Positions 16,184 to 24,439 of a stretch of DNA of 31,547 nt are shown piece after piece. The first letter of the stretch is position 1, and the number at the start of each line of letters is the position of its first letter. Source of the stretch: Flavobacteriales bacterium UBA6165 (lineage in GTDB: Bacteria; Bacteroidota; Bacteroidia; Flavobacteriales_D; Crocinitomicaceae). The DNA lies in NCBI GenBank assembly GCA_002422285.1, contig DIUF01000111.1, forward strand, positions 20,041 through 51,587, given 5' to 3'. Under the pieces are notes generated by a model that did not search any database, was not told the DNA's origin, and saw only the letters and a list, made by a program, of their open reading frames with translations. The position numbers and the translations under genes were made by a program.

Positions 16184-16489
16184 TTAAAGTGAAATATTCG
16201 GAGGCCTTCATTAATCTTATCCAATACAGTGTTTCTCGCGCCTCTTTTGAGGCAATCGACATTTTAGTTACAAAATCTGGTTTTGTTTGAGCAGCCTCCG
16301 CTTCGCTAACATTCGCACCGATTGATGTGCCAGATCGAAAAACTTGAGATGCTAATTCGTACTCCTTTAGCTCCCTTAAAACCCGATTTAAAGCGATTAT
16401 TCTTAAACCAAAATTGAAAGACATATCCTTTATCAACATGATTATTTAAGATTCATTAAATTTCAAACACAATATTTTCTCACCCAAAA

Positions 16490-16548
16490 CCACCTCACCC
16501 AAAACCCAAAACCACCTCACCCAAAACTCAAAACCACCTCACTCAACA
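16490..16548. repeat. 22-bp tandem repeat, upstream side of four-helix gene
   Basis: Units at 16490-16511 and 16512-16533 begin CCACCTCACCCAAAAC and differ at a single base. A third partial unit (CCACCTCACTCAACAC) follows. It lies between the four-helix gene start and the comF stop codon. Confidence 0.85.
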
Positions 16549-16556
16549 CTTTCTCA

Positions 16557-17270
16557 TCACTTCGCCACCGCCAAAGAAACCACACTCACTTTCACCCCCG
16601 GAACAGCCTCCAGAATCACCCGAATACAAGCTTCCAGCGTTGAACCTGTTGTAATCACGTCATCTACAATGCAAATGTGTTTGTCTTTCCATTTTTCTGC
16701 ATTTTTTACTTCAAAAACGGTTTCCACATTGCTCCAGCGTTCGTATTTGCCTTTTTTGGTTTGCGTTTCTGTGAAGACTTTTCTGCGCAAGAGTTTCGCG
16801 TTGAAAGGAGTTTTCGTGGTCTCTGAAATGCCTATCGCCAACAGCGAGCCTTGGTTGTAGCCGCGCATAAATTCCTTTTTGGGGTGAAGCGGCACAGAAA
16901 TCAGAACATCTGGCAAGGCACCAAGTTTTTTAAGCAGTAGTTTTTCCCCAATGCGTTTTCCCATTTCGTTGGCCAAAAGCTTGTTGTTCTTGTATTTTAT
17001 AGCATGAATCAAACTTTGGGTGTTGCTGCCTTTTTCAAAGAAGAGCAGGGCATAGGTAAATTCGAGAGGCACACGACCAAAAAACAATTGGTCTAAGCTC
17101 GTTTCTTCTTCAAAATGTTCAAAATAGGTGTAGCTAAAATCGCCTTCGCAAAAAGGGCAAATCAGTTTGTGTCCGTCGGGCAAAGGCTCCTGACACGCCA
17201 CACAGTCGTAGGGGAACACAAAATGTGTTATGGATTCATAAACTTGCGCGACCTGTTTCCACAATTTCAT
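16557..17270 (-). CDS. comF: ComF family phosphoribosyltransferase-like protein
   Basis: This 237-residue protein has the ComF layout. An N-terminal double Cys motif (CVACQEPLPDGHKLICPFC) is probably zinc-binding. The conserved ISVPLHPKKEFMRGYNQGS follows, then the phosphoribosyl-pyrophosphate loop ICIVDDVITTGSTL near the end. ComF proteins take part in natural DNA uptake, working with the helicase ComFA in Firmicutes; in Bacteroidota the role is less tested. A weak promoter (TTG, 22 nt, TATCTTCG) lies upstream on the minus strand. The stop codon abuts the 22-bp repeat block. Confidence 0.9.
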   Translation of the reverse strand: MKLWKQVAQVYESITHFVFPYDCVACQEPLPDGHKLICPFCEGDFSYTYFEHFEEETSLDQLFFGRVPLEFTYALLFFEKGSNTQSLIHAIKYKNNKLLANEMGKRIGEKLLLKKLGALPDVLISVPLHPKKEFMRGYNQGSLLAIGISETTKTPFNAKLLRRKVFTETQTKKGKYERWSNVETVFEVKNAEKWKDKHICIVDDVITTGSTLEACIRVILEAVPGVKVSVVSLAVAK

Positions 17271-17832
17271 TGAAGCAATGTTTTCAATTTTCGAAGATAA
17301 TTAGAAAACCCAACACCGAATCAAACAACAGAAACACACCCTAAATTTAATCCAAGAAAAAACACTTTTTTGTGTGAACATGAGGCTGTTTAAAACATAG
17401 AAACATTTCCAAAATCCCGCCTCTTTTTATCACTTAATTTTAAAGTCCCAAGAGAGGGGAGAATAAAGCTGTCAATTTGAGTATGACCATTTTAAGCCAA
17501 TGTTAAATGAAGAGCTTTTTGGCGTATTGTTTTGAAAAACAGGAACTTGTATTAAACAAGTAAAACCGGTGTTTTATTTACAAACATCACAAAACCCAAG
17601 TGTGGATAATTTAATTTTAATGTTAATAATCCCTTAAGGCTTTGGTTCGCTTGACGTTTGCAAGCTATCAACATTGAGTATATGGAAATGTGAATTTCTT
17701 TTTCTTGACATGCGTGCTTTTTTTATGAATTTTTGTGCTCACGATTTTGGAAGCGTCTTTCGATGCTTTTCCATTTCCTGACAAATTACCGAATTAACCT
17801 TCGAGCTTTTCAAGTTCGGCAAAATATATTTT
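17271..17832. other. 562-bp gene-free stretch between comF and nrdB
   Basis: No ORF of note and no tRNA, riboswitch or terminator fold was recognised. It should hold the divergent promoters of comF and nrdB. No full TTG-N19-TAnnTTTG was found for nrdB. The length is unusual for this compact region, so a regulatory leader or small RNA is possible. Confidence 0.5.
17601..17609 (-). promoter_or_regulatory. possible DnaA box upstream of nrdB
   Basis: The minus strand reads TTATCCACA, the consensus DnaA box, about 230 nt before nrdB. The same 9-mer also occurs inside the HAD gene near 2409-2417, so a chance match is quite possible. Confidence 0.2.
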
Positions 17833-18813
17833 ATGAGTATACAAGTAGAACCGATTTTAGCAGAAAATAAAGACCGCTTTGTGTTGTTTCCCATTCAGCA
17901 CGATGATATTTGGTCTTTTTACAAAAAAGCAGAAGCCAGTTTTTGGACTGCTGAAGAAATTGACCTTTCTCCAGATTTGATCGACTGGGAGAACAAGCTC
18001 AACGACGATGAAAAGCACTTCATCAAGCACGTTTTGGCGTTTTTTGCGGCGTCTGACGGTATCGTGAATGAGAATTTGGCAGAAAACTTTTTAGCAGAAG
18101 TACAATACACCGAGGCTAAGTTTTTCTACGGGTTCCAAGTGGCTATTGAAAACATCCACTCAGAAACGTATTCCTTGTTGATTGATACTTACATCAGAGA
18201 TACTGCCGAGAAAAATTACTTGTTCAACGCCATTGATAGTATCGATTGTGTACGCAAAAAAGCAGATTGGGCCTTGCGTTGGATTGATCAAGGATCTTTT
18301 GCAGAGCGATTAATTGCTTTTGCAGCTGTTGAAGGAATCTTCTTCTCAGGTTCGTTTTGCTCTATTTTCTGGTTGAAAAAACGCGGTTTGATGCCCGGAC
18401 TTTCTTTCAGCAATGAGCTGATTTCCAGAGATGAGGGCTTGCATTGTGATTTTGCCTGTTTGTTGTACAACAACCACGTGGTGAACAAACTTCCACAGCA
18501 AACGGTAATCGATATCATCTTGGATGCGGTTGAAATTGAAAAAGACTTCGTTACAGATGCTTTACCAGTAAGACTGATTGGCATGAACAGCGATTTGATG
18601 TCACAATACATTGAATTTGTGGCAGATAGGCTTTTGTCTGAGTTGAATTGTCCGAAGCAATTTAACGTAACCAACCCATTCGATTTCATGGACATGATTT
18701 CGATTCAAGGGAAAACAAACTTCTTCGAAAAACGCGTAGCTGAGTACCAAAAAGCAGGCGTGATGTCGAGCACCAAAGACAACCACTCATTCTCTTTGGA
18801 CGACGATTTTTAA
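17833..18813 (+). CDS. nrdB: ribonucleoside-diphosphate reductase, beta subunit
   Basis: This 326-residue subunit houses the di-iron/tyrosyl radical cofactor of aerobic class Ia reductase. Visible ligands are Asp44 in FWTAEEIDL, Glu106 and His109 in VAIENIHSETYS with the radical Tyr113 four residues on (the E. coli E115/H118/Y122 spacing), and the second Glu-Glu-His set including VEGIFFSGSF and SRDEGLHCDF. The acidic C-terminus (SFSLDDDF) is the tail that docks on NrdA. nrdA follows 64 nt downstream, so they form an nrdB-nrdA operon. Confidence 0.97.
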   Translation: MSIQVEPILAENKDRFVLFPIQHDDIWSFYKKAEASFWTAEEIDLSPDLIDWENKLNDDEKHFIKHVLAFFAASDGIVNENLAENFLAEVQYTEAKFFYGFQVAIENIHSETYSLLIDTYIRDTAEKNYLFNAIDSIDCVRKKADWALRWIDQGSFAERLIAFAAVEGIFFSGSFCSIFWLKKRGLMPGLSFSNELISRDEGLHCDFACLLYNNHVVNKLPQQTVIDIILDAVEIEKDFVTDALPVRLIGMNSDLMSQYIEFVADRLLSELNCPKQFNVTNPFDFMDMISIQGKTNFFEKRVAEYQKAGVMSSTKDNHSFSLDDDF

Positions 18814-18877
18814 CTGAGATATTAAGACCGACCCTACTATAACCGAAAATTTTGAAACTCTAATATTTATTGGGCTT

Positions 18878-21235
18878 ATGTATGTTGTAAAACGTGATGG
18901 AAGAAAAGAAGCTGTGAAATTCGACAAAATCACAGCGCGCATCGTGAAGATGTGTTATGGCTTAGACCCGCTGGTGTCGCCAGAAATGATTGCCATGAAG
19001 GTAATTGAAGGTTTGTATGATGGTGTTAAAACCACAGACCTTGACAATTTGGCGGCTGAGGTAGCTGCGTCGAAAACCCTAGACCACCCTGATTATGCTT
19101 TGTTGGCGTCGCGTATTGCCGTGTCTAACATGCATAAAAACACAAAAAAGGTGTTCTCGGAAGTGGTTGATGATTTGTATAATTATATAGATCCGAAAAC
19201 AAATAAAAAAGCTTCGTTGATTGCCGACGATGTGTACGAAGTGGTTCAAAAACACAAAGCCCAATTAGATTCAAGTGTTATTTACGACCGCGACTTCAAA
19301 TACGATTATTTTGGTTTCAAAACTTTGGAGCGCTCTTATTTATTGAGAATCAACGGTTTGGTTGCCGAGCGTCCGCAGCACATGTTGATGCGTGTTTCAT
19401 TGGGCATCCACAAAGATGATATCGATGCGGTTTTGAAAACATACGATTTGTTGTCTGAAGGCTGGTTTACCCATGCAACGCCAACTTTGTTCAATTCAGG
19501 TACGCCCAAGCCTCAAATGTCGTCTTGTTTCTTGTTGACCATGAAAGAAGACAGTATTGATGGCATCTACGAAACATTGAAGTCTTGCGCTAAGATTTCT
19601 CAAGCTGCTGGCGGAATTGGTTTGTCTATCCACGATATCCGCGCTACGGGCTCTTACATCAAAGGGACTAACGGCACTTCAAACGGTATTGTGCCGATGT
19701 TGCGTGTGTTCAATGACACAGCTCGTTACGTAGATCAAGGTGGCGGAAAACGCAAAGGTTCGTTTGCAATTTATGTTGAGCCTTGGCACGCCGACATCAT
19801 GGATTTCTTGGATTTGAAGAAAAACCATGGTAAAGAAGAGCAACGCGCAAGAGATTTGTTTTACGCCATTTGGACGCCAGATTTATTCATGCAACGCGTT
19901 AAAGAAAATGGCGATTGGACGCTAATGTGTCCAAACGAATGTCCAGGCCTCTCTGATGCTTATGGCCCTGAATTTGAAGCGCTTTATACCAAATATGAAG
20001 CCGAAGGAAAAGGTCGTAAAACCATAAAAGCACAAGATTTGTGGTTCAAAATTTTGGAATCTCAAATAGAAACAGGCACGCCGTATATGTTGTATAAGGA
20101 CGCAGCCAACATAAAATCAAACCAGAAGAATTTGGGAACAATCAAGTCATCAAACTTGTGTACAGAAATTATAGAATATACTGCGCCAGACGAAATTGCT
20201 GTTTGTAATTTGGCTTCGTTGGCTCTTCCTAAATATGTGGAAGATGGCACATTCAACCACGATAAATTGTTTGAGGTAACTTATCAAGCAACAATCAACT
20301 TGAACAGAATTATCGATAACAATTATTATCCAGTTGAAGAGGCACGTAACTCTAACATGCGTCACAGACCAATAGGTTTGGGTGTGCAAGGTTTGGCTGA
20401 TGCATACATTTTGATGCGTTATCCGTTCGATTCTCCAGAGGCAGCTCAGTTGAACAAGGACATTTTTGAGACGATGTATTACGCTGCCATGACGGCTTCT
20501 AAGGATTTGGCGAAGGTTGAAGGGCCTTATCAAACTTGGGAAGGCTCACCCGTGTCACAAGGTATTTTCCAATTCGACATGTGGGGCGTTCAGCCATCCA
20601 GCCGTTGGGAATGGGATGTGCTTCGCGAAGAAGTGAAAACACACGGTGTTAGAAACTCTTTGTTGTTGGCGCCAATGCCTACAGCCTCTACAGCACAAAT
20701 TTTGGGCAACAACGAGTGCTTTGAGCCATATACTTCGAATGTTTATACCCGTCGTGTATTGTCAGGTGAATACATCATTGTAAACAAACACTTATTGAAG
20801 GACTTGGTGAAAGCTGGTTTGTGGAACATGGATATGCGTCAAAAACTGATGGTGTCGAATGGTTCTATTCAAAACATCAACGAGATTCCACAAGAGTTGA
20901 AAGACTTGTACAAAACAGCCTGGGAAATTTCTCAAAAGGTAATTATCGAACAAGCTGCAGACCGTGGTGCATATATTTGTCAATCGCAGTCTTTGAACAT
21001 CTTCATGGAGAATGCGAACTTCGGAAAATTGACTTCTATGCACTTCTACGGCTGGGAGAAAGGCTTGAAAACAGGGATGTATTACTTACGAACAAAAGCA
21101 GCAACTGATGCTATCAAGTTTACCGTGGATAAAGCGGCTGTAGCAGAAAGCATCCAAAAAACGGAGGAAGAAAACATGGCTGCCATCGCTTGTTCATTAG
21201 ACGATCCAGATGGTTGCGAAATGTGTAGTGGTTGA
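18878..21235 (+). CDS. nrdA: ribonucleoside-diphosphate reductase, alpha subunit
   Basis: This 785-residue catalytic subunit reduces ribonucleoside diphosphates to deoxyribonucleotides. An N-terminal ATP-cone (residues 1-90, MYVVKRDGRKEAVKFDKIT) allows dATP inhibition. Active-site residues are Cys217 (SSCFLL) and Cys443 (AVCNLASLALP) as the redox pair, and Asn426, Cys428 and Glu430 (SNLCTEIIEY) for radical chemistry. The C-terminal CEMCSG (Cys780, Cys783) is the swinging thiol pair that accepts electrons from thioredoxin. It ends 24 nt before an intrinsic terminator. Confidence 0.98.
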   Translation: MYVVKRDGRKEAVKFDKITARIVKMCYGLDPLVSPEMIAMKVIEGLYDGVKTTDLDNLAAEVAASKTLDHPDYALLASRIAVSNMHKNTKKVFSEVVDDLYNYIDPKTNKKASLIADDVYEVVQKHKAQLDSSVIYDRDFKYDYFGFKTLERSYLLRINGLVAERPQHMLMRVSLGIHKDDIDAVLKTYDLLSEGWFTHATPTLFNSGTPKPQMSSCFLLTMKEDSIDGIYETLKSCAKISQAAGGIGLSIHDIRATGSYIKGTNGTSNGIVPMLRVFNDTARYVDQGGGKRKGSFAIYVEPWHADIMDFLDLKKNHGKEEQRARDLFYAIWTPDLFMQRVKENGDWTLMCPNECPGLSDAYGPEFEALYTKYEAEGKGRKTIKAQDLWFKILESQIETGTPYMLYKDAANIKSNQKNLGTIKSSNLCTEIIEYTAPDEIAVCNLASLALPKYVEDGTFNHDKLFEVTYQATINLNRIIDNNYYPVEEARNSNMRHRPIGLGVQGLADAYILMRYPFDSPEAAQLNKDIFETMYYAAMTASKDLAKVEGPYQTWEGSPVSQGIFQFDMWGVQPSSRWEWDVLREEVKTHGVRNSLLLAPMPTASTAQILGNNECFEPYTSNVYTRRVLSGEYIIVNKHLLKDLVKAGLWNMDMRQKLMVSNGSIQNINEIPQELKDLYKTAWEISQKVIIEQAADRGAYICQSQSLNIFMENANFGKLTSMHFYGWEKGLKTGMYYLRTKAATDAIKFTVDKAAVAESIQKTEEENMAAIACSLDDPDGCEMCSG

Positions 21236-21259
21236 TTTTTATGAAACTATAGAATTTTA

Positions 21260-21289
21260 AAAGCGGTCAATTTTGGCCGCTTTTTTTGT
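21260..21289 (+). terminator. intrinsic terminator of nrdBA
   Basis: AAAGCGGTCAA, a 2-nt loop, then TTGGCCGCTTT with one G-T wobble, followed by a T run. It is almost identical to the terminator at 22352-22381. Confidence 0.9.
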
Positions 21290-21410
21290 AGACAGCCAAT
21301 TAAAATTATATAAACAGAAACAATTGAATTTAAGCGGCTTGCGTAATTTTTATCCGCTTTGGCAATAACAGTTTAACATTTTTTATTATGCACGCACAGC
21401 ATGTTTTGGT

Positions 21411-21418
21411 TATCTTTG
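21411..21418 (+). promoter_or_regulatory. -7 element TATCTTTG before the DUF4382 gene
   Basis: TATCTTTG is an exact TAnnTTTG match, 62 nt before the ATG at 21481. No TTG stands at the -33 distance. Confidence 0.5.
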
Positions 21419-21480
21419 TCAAGTAAAGGCCACTTATATTGGCTGTGAGAAGTATAAATTGTCTTATTAAACGTTACGCT

Positions 21481-22239
21481 ATGAAAAACATGAAATTTAT
21501 TCTGATGGCTATTGCATTAATTGCACTAATGCCATCTTGTAAAAAGAATCGGGAAAACGCTACATATCGTATTCATTTAACTGATCAACCTGGTGAATAC
21601 AACAATGTTTATGTGGATATTCAAGAGATCAAAATTCATTCTAATAATGGAGGATGGATTGATGTAACTGATTTTACACCAGGAGTATACGATTTATTAG
21701 AGTTCAATAATGGTATGGATACATTATTGTGCTCTGTTGATTTACCAGCGGGTCGAGTGACTCAAATCAGATTGATTTTAGGAAACAGTAATGCGGTAGT
21801 CGTGAATGGAATAACCCATCCGCTTTCAACGCCTTCAGGGCAATCGAGTGGACTGAAACTCAATGTGCAACATGAACTTGTTGCCGGCAACTCATACGAC
21901 ATTTGGTTGGATTTTGATGCGGCTAAATCAGTCGTTGCCAATGGAAATGGGGGTTATCTTCTGAAACCCGTTATTCGAGTATTTACTGATTTAACGAACG
22001 GTAAAATCAAAGGATATGTTACTCCTATGTTTGCTGCCCCTGTGGTATATGCCATTCAAGGACAAGATACGCTGGCGTCAATTCCAAATAGCGATGGTTT
22101 CTTTATGATTTGTGGTTTATCAGGGGTTTATGATATTCACATAATTCCTGCAACATCTGCATATTCCAACGTCTATCTCAACAATGTTCAAACGCAATTT
22201 GGTGTAATTACAGATTTGGGAATTATTACTATTCCCTAA
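21481..22239 (+). CDS. DUF4382 lipoprotein
   Basis: The start is ATG 21481, giving 252 residues with a lipoprotein signal ending ALMPSC (Cys20) and KKN behind it. An earlier TTG at 21439 would put the signal out of place. The body shows the DUF4382 pattern: YRIHLTDQPGEYNNVYVDIQ, GWIDVTDFTPGVYDLLEF, LPAGRVTQIRLILG, WLDFDAAKSVV, and LKPVIRVF. After the domain comes an Ig-like region (GKIKGYVTPMF...) that often follows in this family. It sits in a periplasmic or surface membrane; no function is known. It has its own -7 element and terminator. Confidence 0.88.
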   Translation: MKNMKFILMAIALIALMPSCKKNRENATYRIHLTDQPGEYNNVYVDIQEIKIHSNNGGWIDVTDFTPGVYDLLEFNNGMDTLLCSVDLPAGRVTQIRLILGNSNAVVVNGITHPLSTPSGQSSGLKLNVQHELVAGNSYDIWLDFDAAKSVVANGNGGYLLKPVIRVFTDLTNGKIKGYVTPMFAAPVVYAIQGQDTLASIPNSDGFFMICGLSGVYDIHIIPATSAYSNVYLNNVQTQFGVITDLGIITIP

Positions 22240-22270
22240 AAATGTGGTTTTAGGTGTTAGATAAGCGTTG

Positions 22271-22343
22271 TCCATGATTGTCAATTCCCCACCAATAACT
22301 TAAAGGTTTCCGCCACCAACACCTTTAAGGGATTAATCATGGA
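22271..22343. repeat. nested palindrome behind the DUF4382 gene
   Basis: TCCATGATT (22271-22279) pairs with AATCATGGA (22335-22343), and inside it CTTAAAGGT (22299-22307) pairs with ACCTTTAAG (22321-22329), both 9 bp perfect. It directly precedes the terminator and is transcribed with it. Confidence 0.7.
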
Positions 22344-22351
22344 TAATGTGG

Positions 22352-22381
22352 AAAGCGGTCAATTTTGACCGCTTTTTTTGT
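22352..22381 (+). terminator. intrinsic terminator after the DUF4382 gene
   Basis: AAAGCGGTCAA, TT loop, TTGACCGCTTT, then T run; a perfect 11-bp stem. It is 30 nt long and differs from 21260-21289 at one base. Confidence 0.9.
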
Positions 22382-22409
22382 GATGCAATTTTCCTTTAAC
22401 TTTACCGTC

Positions 22410-23288
22410 ATGAAGCACACACTAATTTATCTAATCCTCCTCAGTTCATGCACGATGGCACCACCTCTTCAAACTGAATCAACCACACTCCACGAAAACT
22501 TCGACTGGCAAGGGCATCGCGGCGGTCGGGGTTTGATGCCCGAAAACAGCATTGAAGGATTTATTCATGCTTTGTCGTTTCCCGTGCGCACCCTAGAATT
22601 GGATGTGGTGTTGACCAAAGACAACGTTGTTTTGGTTTCGCATGAGCCTTGGTTTTCTGAGGAAATTTGTGATTGTGCTGCTTTAGAGAACAAAAACTTG
22701 TATCAACTCACATACGCAGAAATCAAGCTAATCAAATGTGGGAACAAGCCTCATCCACGTTTTCCAGAGCAGCAACAATTGACCACCTATAAACCATCGC
22801 TGATTGATGTAGTAGAAGCCGTGAAAAAACACTGCAAAGCACAAGGAATTGATATGCCGCGTTTTAATATAGAATTGAAATCACAAGCGGAATGGAACGG
22901 CGTTTATTTGCCAGAAACCCGATTGTTTGTTGAGCGCGTGTATGAAACCATCCGCGGCTTGGGCATTGTGGAGCTAACGACTATTCAATCTTTTGACCCG
23001 GGTGTTTTGAATGTTTTTATGCGCATGAATACAAACCTTCAATTTGCATTTCTGACTGAGGAAAAAGGAGAGCCGCTCGAACAGATGTTGGTGCTAGATA
23101 AACTTCCAGACATTTACAGCCCCTATTACCGCAACATTGATAAAGCACAGGTTGAGCAATTACAGAAACTCAAAATGCGAGTTATTCCTTGGACAGTCAA
23201 CACAATTCAAGAGATGCGTGAAATAATCAAAATGGGAGTGGATGGCATCATTACCGATTATCCGAATTTGATTTTGGAGTTGCGGTAA
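22410..23288 (+). CDS. glycerophosphodiester phosphodiesterase, lipoprotein
   Basis: The start is ATG 22410, giving 292 residues with a short lipoprotein signal (LILLSSC, Cys14). GDPD motifs are in order: WQGHRGGRGLMPENSIEGF with the catalytic His and the ENS, TLELDVVLTKD with the metal-binding Glu and Asp, VSHEPW, NIELKSQ, TIQSFDPG, PWTVNT, and GVDGIITDYP. It hydrolyses glycerophosphodiesters to glycerol-3-phosphate and an alcohol, probably in the periplasm. An upstream TAACTTTA with a nearby TTTG is a weak promoter that would overlap the preceding terminator. Confidence 0.95.
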   Translation: MKHTLIYLILLSSCTMAPPLQTESTTLHENFDWQGHRGGRGLMPENSIEGFIHALSFPVRTLELDVVLTKDNVVLVSHEPWFSEEICDCAALENKNLYQLTYAEIKLIKCGNKPHPRFPEQQQLTTYKPSLIDVVEAVKKHCKAQGIDMPRFNIELKSQAEWNGVYLPETRLFVERVYETIRGLGIVELTTIQSFDPGVLNVFMRMNTNLQFAFLTEEKGEPLEQMLVLDKLPDIYSPYYRNIDKAQVEQLQKLKMRVIPWTVNTIQEMREIIKMGVDGIITDYPNLILELR

Positions 23289-23292
23289 TGGT

Positions 23293-23610
23293 TTATGCAC
23301 ATATCTGACGATATGGCTCTAAAATTTCAAAGTTTTCTAAAGTAGGAGTAAAAGCCAAGACGTTTTGTGCGTCAAATTCATAAACACAATCTTCTCTGTT
23401 GATGTGTGTGATCTCGAACGAAGAAAAATCAATTTCAACGCCCAACATGGATAAGCGCGACAACACACGATTTAAGTCTGTGAAGCCAATGATTAATGTG
23501 CTTTCTATGCATTCATTGTTCTGGCAAACATTACAGACAACGCGCACATCTTTGTCGTGGTTTTCGAATTGGATTTTTAAGATTTCGATGCGGTCAAATA
23601 AAGCTTTCAT
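23293..23610 (-). CDS. small Cys-containing protein of unknown function
   Basis: This 105-residue protein starts at ATG 23610 and converges with the GDPD gene (4 nt apart). No domain was recognised. It has a Cys cluster VVCNVCQNNEC (C26, C29, C34) and two later Cys (DCVYEF and the next-to-last residue), a mixed alpha/beta look, and no signal or membrane segment. A zinc site is possible. A -7-like CATCTTTG lies upstream. It is probably a real gene because its frame is long, compositionally ordinary and fills the gap. Confidence 0.6.
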   Translation of the reverse strand: MKALFDRIEILKIQFENHDKDVRVVCNVCQNNECIESTLIIGFTDLNRVLSRLSMLGVEIDFSSFEITHINREDCVYEFDAQNVLAFTPTLENFEILEPYRQICA

Positions 23611-23673
23611 AGGTCGTTTGTTTTAATTTACGACACAAAGATGTATGCCGCACAACGTAAACTATTTACGCAC

Positions 23674-24291
23674 CTAATTTTTTTTGGTTTTTTCCTGATT
23701 CCAGTAAACAAACTTTTTGTAGGAGAAGCCCAATCCAGCTTTGATGTAGTAACCACTTAATTCTCGAGCGTCATTTGGCAGAACAATACGCCAGCCACCG
23801 CCGAGTTTTGCACGCAACCACGGGTAAACATCATAGTTAAAATGAAGCCCAAATTCGATTGGAACAATAGGATTTCTATTGAATTCAGAAATTCCACCAT
23901 TGCTATAAGTGATTCTTGAATAATCTAATCCGGCGCCCGCTTGAATGTATGTGGTGGTTCTAAATCTATTTCGAATGAAGAAATCAAATTCTTCCCCAAT
24001 CGTTATGAAAACTAATCGATGTCTGGTAATGTCGCCCTGAGCGTCCTCTGTTTTACCGACCTCAAAAGGGGTTCCGCTAAAGCCAATTTTGAAACGCAAC
24101 TTTTCTTCGAAACCGAAGCCCAAGTAAGCGCCATAGATCACAGTGCTTTGTCCCTTGATGTGTGTTCTACGGTTGTCTAGGCCATAAATAAAATCTCTTT
24201 CGCCCCGTAACGATTTCATTGGGTTTTCAATTACTTGTCCATGTATAGAACTGGCAAGTAAAAACACAAATAAGAACAGAGGCAGAGGCAT
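23674..24291 (-). CDS. outer-membrane beta-barrel protein
   Basis: The start is ATG 24291, which gives the signal peptide MPLPLFLFVFLLASSIHG and 205 residues; the frame could be extended to 24420 but that part reads like noncoding sequence. Alternating strands (VIYGAYLGFGFEEKLRF, TTTYIQAGAGLDYSRI, AKLGGGWRIVL, YIKAGLGFSYKKF) indicate an 8-strand-type barrel. No specific family was recognised. The gene is divergent from the aminopeptidase gene, with -7 TAATTTTG at 24334-24341 (minus strand). Confidence 0.72.
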   Translation of the reverse strand: MPLPLFLFVFLLASSIHGQVIENPMKSLRGERDFIYGLDNRRTHIKGQSTVIYGAYLGFGFEEKLRFKIGFSGTPFEVGKTEDAQGDITRHRLVFITIGEEFDFFIRNRFRTTTYIQAGAGLDYSRITYSNGGISEFNRNPIVPIEFGLHFNYDVYPWLRAKLGGGWRIVLPNDARELSGYYIKAGLGFSYKKFVYWNQEKTKKN

Positions 24292-24439
24292 ATGTGCTGG
24301 TTCGAAAAAGCTGATAGGCGATAAATAGCACAGCAAAATTAAGGATTTTGATGTGTTTTTCCCTTGTCGCCCGATAGATATCTCTGTTAAAGCCCAAATC
24401 TTGTTATTTTTACACGTCAATTCTAATAATTATTGTAAG

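Larger units (their letters stand above)
15811..16439 (-). pseudogene. four-helix-bundle (23S rRNA IVP) gene split by MITE
   Basis: The 5' part (ATG 16439 down to 16184) encodes MLIKDMSFNFGLRIIALNRV, FRSGTSIGANVSEAEAAQ, KPDFVTKMSIASKEARETLYWIRLMKAS. This matches the four-helix-bundle (S23/IVP) family very well. The frame then enters the inserted element and stops at 16128, giving a 103-residue product with a foreign tail. The missing last helix is on the far side: 15919 down to 15811 encodes LDDEERECESIVNILTKIV and KTTQENIAKSKIKK, then TAA. Removing the element and one target copy restores one frame of about 119 residues, the normal family length. These proteins occur within 23S rRNA intervening sequences and as stand-alone genes of unknown role. 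Confidence 0.88.

Noticed and set aside
16128..16439. Intact 103-residue four-helix protein
   Set aside because: The last 16 residues come from the inserted element and the true last helix lies on its far side.
16490..16548. Short repeats as a CRISPR array
   Set aside because: Units of 22 bp are directly adjacent with no unique spacers and no cas genes.
17601..17609. Replication origin from the DnaA box
   Set aside because: Only one box here and a second inside a coding gene; no cluster, AT-rich unwinding element or dnaA/dnaN genes.
17271..17832. Adenosylcobalamin riboswitch before nrdB
   Set aside because: The conserved B12-box core was not found, and the reductase is the oxygen-dependent class Ia.
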